A DNA stretch of 13,007 bases from Nitrospinota bacterium. Lineage in GTDB: Bacteria > UBA8248. Shown one piece after another: positions 6,349 to 11,871 of the stretch. Position 1 is the stretch's first letter. Each line of letters begins with the position of its first letter. Under the pieces are notes generated by a model, which saw only the letters and a list, made by a program, of their open reading frames with translations, made no database searches and was not told the DNA's origin. The translations under genes were made by a program, and so were the position numbers. Location of the stretch: contig DNYS01000258.1 in NCBI GenBank assembly GCA_003506735.1, forward strand, positions 14,379-27,385. Direction: 5' to 3'.

Positions 6349-6933
6349 TTGAACGGATGGCCCTCTTTTCTATTCGATAAGATTGAACTCGGCCTGTACG
6401 ATTTTATGTATCCGGGAAAAATTCCTCCTAACGAGGCTCGTATAGAGGCCGCCTACAGCATGCTGACCCCGGACTCGCCCGATCACAGCCTGATCCTGGA
6501 GGTGCAAGGGGAGCGTCTGTGCCGGGCTCGCTTCAAGCGGGGGGAGACGTGCTTCATTGCGGTCCACGAGGGCAGCGTGGTCAGCTACATCTGGGGCTCG
6601 CGGGGCAAGGTGGGCGTCGATGAAATCTCGATGGCCGTCCAGACCGCGCCAAAAGAGATGTATCTCTACGATGCGTTCACGCTGGAGCCCTGGCGGGGAA
6701 ACAACCTATACCCCGCCGTCCTCCAGCGGGCACTGGAATTCGGCAGGGACCTGGGCTTGACGCGATCGACGATTTTCGTTGAGGCGCGCAACACCCCCTC
6801 CATCCGGGGCGTCACGAAGGGGGGGTTCACGCTGTTTCAGACGCTTCTTCTGAAAACTTTGCTCGGATTCGGCAAATCCAAGCTCTTGCCCCATCTCGAG
6901 GGTCACGCCCCGGCCGAATTCGTCCCCCTCTAG
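6349..6933 (+). CDS. Small GNAT-family acetyltransferase-like protein
   Basis: A 194-residue protein with a GNAT-like core. The sheet region VHEGSVVSYIWG (72-83) and EISMAV lead into LYDAFTLEPWRGNNLYPAVL (106-125), which corresponds to the acyl-CoA pyrophosphate-binding motif A; the usual second glycine of R-G-x-G is N118 here. FVEARNTPSIRGVTKGGF (143-160) is the following strand-helix motif, where members often read RNxxS..xxxKxGF. The start is TTG at 6349 with AGGAG at 6336-6340 (8-nt spacing), overlapping the kinase stop. The next ATG (M20) would remove part of the N-terminus. It lies in the same operon as the kinase. Similar stand-alone proteins occur in surface-polysaccharide gene clusters, but the acceptor is unknown. 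Loss of the motif-A glycine could mean weak or altered CoA binding. Confidence 0.75.
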   Translation: MNGWPSFLFDKIELGLYDFMYPGKIPPNEARIEAAYSMLTPDSPDHSLILEVQGERLCRARFKRGETCFIAVHEGSVVSYIWGSRGKVGVDEISMAVQTAPKEMYLYDAFTLEPWRGNNLYPAVLQRALEFGRDLGLTRSTIFVEARNTPSIRGVTKGGFTLFQTLLLKTLLGFGKSKLLPHLEGHAPAEFVPL

Positions 6934-6941
6934 CCCAGGGT

Positions 6942-6971
6942 TTGACGTCCCGGGCGGGGGACTTTTAATAT
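6942..6971 (+). promoter_or_regulatory. Internal promoter before the BioF2-like gene
   Basis: TTGACG (6942-6947) and TAATAT (6966-6971) are separated by 18 nt in the only sizeable gap (98 nt) of the rightward cluster. The spacer also contains a weak 5-bp hairpin (6947-6951 with 6958-6962) followed by TTTT, which might partly terminate the transcript from upstream. Confidence 0.5.
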
Positions 6972-6984
6972 CTTTGGATTTTCC

Positions 6985-7005
6985 GGCGGCACCGGGAATG
7001 CCGCC
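6985..7005 (+). other. Stem-loop in the leader of the BioF2-like gene
   Basis: A perfect 7-bp GC stem (6985-6991 with 6999-7005) has a 7-nt loop. It would lie in the 5' leader if transcription starts near 6978, roughly 16 nt before the Shine-Dalgarno at 7022-7027. Its T-run (7016-7019) is too distant for a normal terminator. Confidence 0.45.
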
Positions 7006-7031
7006 ATCTTGCGCTTTTTCAAGGAGGGAAA

Positions 7032-8093
7032 ATGCCCCCCTCATGCTCCGCGCCTACTCCGTGCTACACGGTGGCGTCCGCATCCTACGGCGACGAGCCG
7101 CTTCGGGTGTGCGTATTCTCCAGCCCCGAAGACATCCTCCGGCTCGCGCCCGAGTGGCGCGCGCTCATGGAGGCGAGCAGCCACGCCCACCCCTTCTACG
7201 ACCCCGCCTGGCACCATACCTGGTGGAAGCATCTGGGCTCGGGCGAGGTTCACATCTGCACGGTGGGCCCCGAGACCGGGCCGCCCATCGCCATCGCCCC
7301 CCTCACTCTCCGCGAGGACGGTGTAATGCGCTTCATCGGCGGCGAGGACCTGACGGACTACCTCGATATCCTCGCCCGCGACGGAGCCCACGCCGAGGCC
7401 TGGCGGGCGCTGCTCGAATACCTGAACAGCCCGGAGGCCCCGCCGTGGAAAGAGTTGATCCTCCATGGCGTTCCCGCCGGATCGCCAACAGCCGAATTTT
7501 TCCGCGCCCCGGCGGGAGGCGCCACCGTAGAGCCGGAGGAGGTCTGCCCGGTGATTCCGCTTCCGGATTCCTGGGAGGCGTACACCGGTATGCTCGGCCA
7601 GCGCGAGGAGCGCGAAATGCGCCGAAAAATCCGCAAGGCGCAGATGGAGCCGGGCCTCGAAATTCACCGCACGCTCAACGAAAAAGACCTGGAAAACGAC
7701 CTGGACGAATTTTTCCGCCTCCATGAATTGAGCCAGCCCCAAAAGGCAGAGTTTTGGAACTGCCCGCGCCGCGCCTTTTTCAGGGAGATGGCCAAGGAGA
7801 TGCTCGCTCTTGGCTGGCTGGATCTGACCATCATGCGCGTAGACGGGCATCCGGTCGCCGCGAATTTCGCTCTCGACTACGGAGACCGGATCTACCTGTA
7901 CAACTCGGGCTTCGACCCCGGGGAGCGGGAGTTGAGCGCGGGCCTGGTTCTCCTTGCGCAAGACATCGAGCATGCCATCCAGGCCGGGCGGACCTCGTTC
8001 GACATGCTCCGGGGGAATGAACCCTACAAGTACCGCTACGCGGCCCAGGATGAACCCATCGTGCGGATTCGCCTCGCCCGGAAAGCCTCATGA
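7032..8093 (+). CDS. BioF2-like / CelD-BcsL family GNAT acyltransferase
   Basis: A 353-residue protein of the double-GNAT fold shared by FemAB aminoacyl transferases and CelD/BcsL proteins. Recognisable parts are FYDPAWHHTWWKHLG (55-69), a first half ending near 175, the basic REEREMRRKIRKA segment (191-203) typical of the family's central helix, HELSQ (231-235) with the following FF at 249-250, and the C-terminal FDMLRGNEPYKYRY (323-336), close to the family signature LRGDEPYKxRW. Members transfer an acyl or aminoacyl group to sugar amines or peptides, or are found in exopolysaccharide loci. The ATG at 7032 has AGGAGG at 7022-7027, a rather short 4-nt spacing. The last base of its last sense codon and the first two of its stop form the ATG of the glycosyltransferase (4-nt overlap), so the two are likely translated together. 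This makes it a candidate for acylating the GlcN product of the next two genes. Confidence 0.85.
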   Translation: MPPSCSAPTPCYTVASASYGDEPLRVCVFSSPEDILRLAPEWRALMEASSHAHPFYDPAWHHTWWKHLGSGEVHICTVGPETGPPIAIAPLTLREDGVMRFIGGEDLTDYLDILARDGAHAEAWRALLEYLNSPEAPPWKELILHGVPAGSPTAEFFRAPAGGATVEPEEVCPVIPLPDSWEAYTGMLGQREEREMRRKIRKAQMEPGLEIHRTLNEKDLENDLDEFFRLHELSQPQKAEFWNCPRRAFFREMAKEMLALGWLDLTIMRVDGHPVAANFALDYGDRIYLYNSGFDPGERELSAGLVLLAQDIEHAIQAGRTSFDMLRGNEPYKYRYAAQDEPIVRIRLARKAS

Positions 8094-9403
8094 CCGCTCC
8101 CTCCCGGCTCCGCGCCGCGCTGCTCTCGATGCACACCGACCCGCTGGGATCGTTGGGCGGGGATGTCTCGGGGGGCATGAACGTCTACATCCGGGAGACG
8201 GCGCGGGTCCTGCCCGCGCTCGGGGTGGAGGCGGACATATTCACACGGGCCTCGGATGACGGCTCTCCCTCCATCGCCAATCTGGCCCCTGGCGTGCGCC
8301 TCATCCGGATTCCGGCCGGCCCGAAAAAACCCCTCGAAAAAAACGAGCAGGCCTGCTTCACAGGCGAATTCGCCTCGGGCATCCACGCCTTCGCCGAATC
8401 CCAGGAGGGCGGGTACGACATCGTATCTTCCCATTACTGGCTATCCGCCCTGGCGGGGCAAGAACTCGCCGATGGGTGGGGTACGCCGCTCATCCACCGG
8501 TTTCACACCCTCGCGGCCCGGAAGAACGAATCGCTGCCGGAGGAGGCGGACCGGGAGACAGGAGATCGCGCTGCGGCCGAAATCCGGATTGCCCAACGGG
8601 CGGACGCTCTTATCGCCTCGACGGGCGCGGAGGCCGCCGATCTGGCGCACACCCTGGGGGCGGACAAATCGAAGGTCCATATCATCCCCTGCGGCGTGGA
8701 CCCGGGGAACTTCTCGCCCCTCCCTCGGAAAGAGGCACGGGCAGCCCTCGGGTGGAGCGATGAGGAGCGGATTCTCCTCAACATCGGGAGGATCGAACCC
8801 GTAAAAGGGCTCGACAGGCTGGTCCGGGCAATCGCCACCATGAAAAAGAGCCGGCCCGGCTTCTCCATTGCCGCCGTTCATGTAGGGGGCGAGGTTCGCG
8901 CCAGCGCCCGGGCGGAAAATACCGGTTACCGGCCTGAAGATTTTTCCTCCTCCGTCCAGCGGGAAGAAGTCGCTCGAATCCTCGAAATCGCGGCCGAAGC
9001 GGGGGCCTCCGAAAACATCCGCTTCGAGGGGCCAAAATCCCAGGACGACCTCCGCGTCTATTACTCCGCCGCGGATGCGCTGACCATCTCATCGCGCTAC
9101 GAGACGTTCGGCCTCGTTGCACTCGAGGCGGCGGCCTGTGGCCTGCCTGCGGTGGCCTTTCGCACCGGGGGCCTTGCGGAAGCCATCGAGGCGGACCGGA
9201 CCGGTCTGCTCGTCCCCGAGGGCGACATCGCAGCGTATGCCGCTGCGACGCTGAAAATCACCGCCTCGCCAGACCTTCGAGATCGGCTGGGGACGCAGGC
9301 CCGGAGGCGGGCGCGTGCGTTTTCCTGGACGGAGACCGCATCGAAGGAAGCCGCCGTGTGGAAAAATCTGCTTCGCCGGAGCGTTCCCGCAGTTCCGGCC
9401 TGA
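8090..9403 (+). CDS. GT4 glycosyltransferase, MshA-like (D-inositol-3-phosphate GlcNAc-transferase type)
   Basis: A 437-residue GT-B retaining glycosyltransferase. The acceptor domain reads MHTDPLG and GDVSGGMNVYIRE (14-36), SSHYWLSA (113-120) and HTLAARKN (139-146). The donor domain has GRIEPVKG (233-240) and the EX7E pair E338/E346 in YETFGLVALEAAACG. As I recall MshA of Corynebacterium glutamicum, inositol phosphate is held by H9, residues 20-25, K78, Y110, T134 and R154. H15, 26-31, K84, Y116, T140 and R160 here have the same identities at a constant offset of 6. UDP-GlcNAc residues R231/K236 correspond to R234/K239. An insertion of about 20 residues (268-290) lies before the EX7E region. 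Together with the PIG-L deacetylase 18 nt downstream this suggests transfer of GlcNAc to inositol phosphate, the entry step of mycothiol synthesis. Sucrose-phosphate-synthase-like enzymes share some motifs and are the main alternative. Confidence 0.88.
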   Translation: MTAPSRLRAALLSMHTDPLGSLGGDVSGGMNVYIRETARVLPALGVEADIFTRASDDGSPSIANLAPGVRLIRIPAGPKKPLEKNEQACFTGEFASGIHAFAESQEGGYDIVSSHYWLSALAGQELADGWGTPLIHRFHTLAARKNESLPEEADRETGDRAAAEIRIAQRADALIASTGAEAADLAHTLGADKSKVHIIPCGVDPGNFSPLPRKEARAALGWSDEERILLNIGRIEPVKGLDRLVRAIATMKKSRPGFSIAAVHVGGEVRASARAENTGYRPEDFSSSVQREEVARILEIAAEAGASENIRFEGPKSQDDLRVYYSAADALTISSRYETFGLVALEAAACGLPAVAFRTGGLAEAIEADRTGLLVPEGDIAAYAAATLKITASPDLRDRLGTQARRRARAFSWTETASKEAAVWKNLLRRSVPAVPA

Positions 9404-9421
9404 GAAAATGGAGAGAGCATT

Positions 9422-10108
9422 TTGATTCGATCCGAATTTAAAAACGTCCTCGTTTTCATGGCCCACCACGACGATGCCGAACTCGGCGCCGGCGGGAGCA
9501 TCGCCCGCTGGGTGGAGAACGGCGCGGTCGTCCGCACCGTCATCTGCACAAATGGAGACAAGGGAACGAAAAATAATATCCCACCCTACAAGCTCACCGA
9601 AACCCGCGAGAAAGAACAACTCGCTGCCTCCAAGGCGCTGGGCGTGAAAGAAACCCTGTTTTTGCGCCACCGGGACGGGGAACTCGAGGATACGCGGGCG
9701 TTCCGGAATCAGCTGGCCTTCATCATCCGCCATTTCAAGCCCGACACCGTGGTCGCGCACGACCCCTGGCTGCCCCATTACTCGCATCCCGATCATCAGG
9801 CGGTGGGCCACGCCGCGTTCAAGGGCGTCATTTACGCGAGAGACCATCACTTTCTCCCCGAGCTGACCTACGCCGGAATCGAGGCGCATCATACGAATAC
9901 GCTCATCTACACCCGATCCACCGAGCCGAACTATTTCATCGATATTTCCGGGACCATCCAGAAAAAAATCAGGGCCATCAAAGCCCATAAAAGCCAGATT
10001 CACAATCCGCGCTCAACCGAGAAGCGGGTCCGCATCCGCGCCGTAGAGGCCGGCCGCCTCGCCGGCCTCCCCATGGCCGAAACTTTCACCATCAAGCGGC
10101 TGCGCTAG
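9422..10108 (+). CDS. PIG-L / LmbE family deacetylase (MshB/BshB-like)
   Basis: A 228-residue zinc-dependent N-deacetylase. The first metal motif is AHHDDAELGAGG at 14-25 (H15 and D18 as zinc ligands, D17 as the likely base), where most members have AHPDD. The second motif is HPDH at 122-125, with H125 the expected third ligand. Length fits BshB1-like enzymes (about 230) better than MshB (about 300). The start is TTG at 9422 with GGAGAGA at 9410-9416; the ATG at 9408 is out of frame. It follows the MshA-like glycosyltransferase by 18 nt. That pairing is the order of reaction in mycothiol and bacillithiol synthesis: the GlcNAc glycoside formed by the first enzyme is deacetylated to a GlcN glycoside by the second. 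Other PIG-L proteins deacetylate GlcNAc-PI, antibiotics or polysaccharide precursors, so the actual substrate is an inference from context. Confidence 0.9.
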   Translation: MIRSEFKNVLVFMAHHDDAELGAGGSIARWVENGAVVRTVICTNGDKGTKNNIPPYKLTETREKEQLAASKALGVKETLFLRHRDGELEDTRAFRNQLAFIIRHFKPDTVVAHDPWLPHYSHPDHQAVGHAAFKGVIYARDHHFLPELTYAGIEAHHTNTLIYTRSTEPNYFIDISGTIQKKIRAIKAHKSQIHNPRSTEKRVRIRAVEAGRLAGLPMAETFTIKRLR

Positions 10109-10133
10109 ACCCACGCCGGAAGTGGGGGCCGGA

Positions 10134-11276
10134 ATGCCGTATTCCGAATGGGCGCCGGAGGACCGGGCTGGCGCGCACATCATGGCCGGCTTCGAGGGGA
10201 ACTCTCCGCCGCCGCCGCTGCTCGATCGAATCCGCGAGGGCCGGGTGGGCGGCGTGGTTCTTTTCACGCGCAACATCGAAAGCAGCGGGCAAACGCTCGA
10301 ACTCACCCACTCCCTCCAGTGCGCCGCCGCCGAATCCCCCCACGCCGGGCCGCTGCTGATCGCCATCGACCAGGAGGGCGGCCGCGTGAGCCGGCTATCG
10401 GAGGATTTCACGCGCTTTCCCGCCGCCCGCGTATTCGGGCGGATCGGGGATCCGGAGCTCGTTTCGCGGTGCGCGCGCGCGTGTGCGGCCGAGCTCCGCG
10501 CCTCGGGCATCAACGCGAACTTCGCACCCGTCCTCGACATTCTGACCAACCCGGACTGCGAGGTGATCGGCGACCGGGCCTATGGCGATGACGCGGAGCT
10601 CGTTTCCGCGATGGGCGCCGCCGCGATCCAGGGCCTCCAGGCGGGCGGGGTGGCCGCCTGGGCAAAGCATTTTCCGGGCATCGGGGACATGGCGCCCGAC
10701 CCGCACGAAACGCTCCCTTCCTCCGGCCTTTCCCTCGGCGCCCTGCGGGGGCGCGAACTCAAGCCCTTCCGCGCGGCCATGGACCCTCGAACGGGCGTGG
10801 CCGGCGTCATGGCGGCTCATGCCCTCTACGAGCAAATCGATCCCGCCCGCCCTGCGAGCCAATCGCCGTGTATCATGGAAGGATTGTTGCGGGACGAACT
10901 CGGCTACGGCGGAGTGGCCATCACGGACGACCTCGACATGGGCGCCATCGATGAGCCCGCCGAGGGGGCGCTTTTGAGCCTGAGAGCGGGAGCGGACATC
11001 GCGCTCATCTGCCATTCGGAGGCGGCCCAGGAGCGGGCGCATGGAGAAATTGTGCGCGCGATCCGCTACAAGGACATTCCGCCGGACGCCGAGGAACGCT
11101 CTCTCGGGCGGATCGGCAGCCTGAAGGCACGCTACGCCGGCCCCGGACGCCCGTTTCCCGGGCCGGGGGGCACCGGAGTTCTCCAAGAGGAGAGAAAAAA
11201 AATCGTGGGATGTCCCGCCCACCGGGCGCTTCTGGATGAGGTCATGCGCCGGGCGGGAAATGAAGAGCGTTCGTGA
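10134..11276 (+). CDS. nagZ: Beta-N-acetylglucosaminidase NagZ (GH3)
   Basis: A 380-residue single-domain GH3 enzyme that cleaves GlcNAc from GlcNAc-anhydroMurNAc and related muropeptides or glycosides. Motifs, numbered from this start: LIAIDQEGGRVSRL (75-88), NFAPVLDI (129-136), the NagZ signature KHFPGIGD (178-185) followed by the D-x-H dyad D189/H191 in PDPHETLP, and the nucleophile motif ITDDLDMGA (263-271). I saw no signal peptide, so it is probably cytoplasmic. The last 50 or so residues, after the barrel, form a Pro/Gly-rich linker and basic helix not usual for NagZ (about 340 residues). ATG 10134 has a GGGGG run 6 nt upstream; GTG 10122 would add four residues and cannot be excluded. 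It follows the deacetylase by 25 nt as the last gene of the cluster. With the AmgK-like kinase upstream it points to amino-sugar salvage. Confidence 0.92.
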   Translation: MPYSEWAPEDRAGAHIMAGFEGNSPPPPLLDRIREGRVGGVVLFTRNIESSGQTLELTHSLQCAAAESPHAGPLLIAIDQEGGRVSRLSEDFTRFPAARVFGRIGDPELVSRCARACAAELRASGINANFAPVLDILTNPDCEVIGDRAYGDDAELVSAMGAAAIQGLQAGGVAAWAKHFPGIGDMAPDPHETLPSSGLSLGALRGRELKPFRAAMDPRTGVAGVMAAHALYEQIDPARPASQSPCIMEGLLRDELGYGGVAITDDLDMGAIDEPAEGALLSLRAGADIALICHSEAAQERAHGEIVRAIRYKDIPPDAEERSLGRIGSLKARYAGPGRPFPGPGGTGVLQEERKKIVGCPAHRALLDEVMRRAGNEERS

Positions 11277-11307
11277 GAAACGGCTACCCGTCGCCATCTG
11301 CCATTTT

Positions 11308-11338
11308 TTGAATTTTGGCGGCTACGGCAGGGTACAAT
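11308..11338 (+). promoter_or_regulatory. Possible promoter in the AT-rich leader of the response regulator (first candidate)
   Basis: TTGAAT (11308-11313) and TACAAT (11333-11338, five of six consensus bases) are separated by 19 nt, slightly long. The whole stretch 11300-11460 is AT-rich in an otherwise GC-rich window, which fits a promoter region. Confidence 0.35.
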
Positions 11339-11352
11339 ATTTATCCGAATTG

Positions 11353-11369
11353 TTGTATTATTATTACAA
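11353..11369 (+). repeat. Inverted repeat TTGTA-N7-TACAA
   Basis: Half-sites at 11353-11357 and 11365-11369, with an overlapping ATTGT/ACAAT pair (11349-11353 with 11366-11370), lie in the AT-rich leader between two promoter candidates. The form and position suit a transcription-factor site, but an AT-rich stretch makes chance pairing more likely. Confidence 0.35.
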
Positions 11370-11373
11370 TCAG

Positions 11374-11404
11374 TTGAAATCGAATATTTTCGAGGTCGTA
11401 TTAT
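11374..11404 (+). promoter_or_regulatory. Possible promoter in the AT-rich leader (second candidate)
   Basis: TTGAAA (11374-11379) stands 19 nt before TATTAT (11399-11404). A start near 11411 would place the terminator-like hairpin at 11427-11449 inside a short leader of the response-regulator mRNA. Confidence 0.35.
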
Positions 11405-11426
11405 TTTACTTAAAAGTGCGGCTGCC

Positions 11427-11453
11427 GTTGTTTCGAAACACGAAACGATTTTT
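11427..11453 (+). terminator. Intrinsic terminator or attenuator before the response regulator
   Basis: A stem of six Watson-Crick pairs (GTTTCG 11430-11435 with CGAAAC 11441-11446, loop AAACA) extends by three further pairs with G-U wobbles and runs straight into TTTTTAT. The left arm also contains the perfect palindrome GTTTCGAAAC (11430-11439), which gives an alternative fold. It may end the nagZ transcript 150 nt after its stop, or attenuate the response regulator that starts 23 nt later. Confidence 0.55.
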
Positions 11454-11475
11454 ATAACCTCTGGCGGGTAAAAAG

Positions 11476-11859
11476 TTGGCGAATATCCTCGTTGCCGACA
11501 AAGATGAAACCATGCGGGAGCTGTTGGACGTCTCCCTGAGGCGGACCAACCACGACGTCAAAATGGCCGACAACGGGGAAAAAACGCTCGACATGATCCG
11601 GGAGGAATCTTTCGACCTCGTCATTATCGACTATTCCCTGTCGGCCCTGGAAATTCTCCAGCGCCTCCGGGAAAACGACGACGAAATCCCTCATTTCATG
11701 ATCTTGAGCGCAAAGAGCACCCCCGATTCCATCAGGGAATGCGTCGAGGCCGGGGCGAAGGATTACGTGGTGAAACCGTTCAACCTGCCGGTCCTGATCA
11801 AGCGGATCGAACTTCTTCTGCAGATAGCCCAAAAAGGTTTGTCCGGAACCCAACCCTGA
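11476..11859 (+). CDS. Single-domain response regulator (CheY-like receiver)
   Basis: A 127-residue receiver domain without an output domain. The phosphorylation site is complete: acidic pair D8 and D10 (LVADKDE), phospho-acceptor D52 (VIIDYSL), S78 (ILSAK) and K100 (VVKPF). The loop after D52 is unusual, reading DYSLSALEIL where most receivers have D-x-x-M-P-x-x-(D/S)-G, so the beta3-alpha3 loop is altered. The start is TTG at 11476 with GGCGGG about 7 nt upstream; the N-terminus ANILVADKDE fits the family exactly. There is no histidine kinase in the window, so it is an orphan that presumably takes phosphate from a kinase elsewhere and acts by protein-protein contact. It lies behind an AT-rich leader with a terminator-like hairpin and converges with the ychF-like gene, whose stop is 12 nt away. 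Confidence 0.9.
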   Translation: MANILVADKDETMRELLDVSLRRTNHDVKMADNGEKTLDMIREESFDLVIIDYSLSALEILQRLRENDDEIPHFMILSAKSTPDSIRECVEAGAKDYVVKPFNLPVLIKRIELLLQIAQKGLSGTQP

Positions 11860-11871
11860 CGGCGGCCCCGG

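Noticed and set aside
7041..7973. Minus-strand frame of 310 codons
   Set aside because: It is antisense to the BioF2-like gene, with Arg/Val/Gly-rich sequence and no recognisable motifs.
11236..11457. Plus-strand frame of 73 codons over the end of nagZ and the AT-rich leader
   Set aside because: Half of it is out-of-frame nagZ. The rest is Tyr/Leu/Phe-rich as expected from translated AT-rich DNA, and there is no convincing ribosome site.
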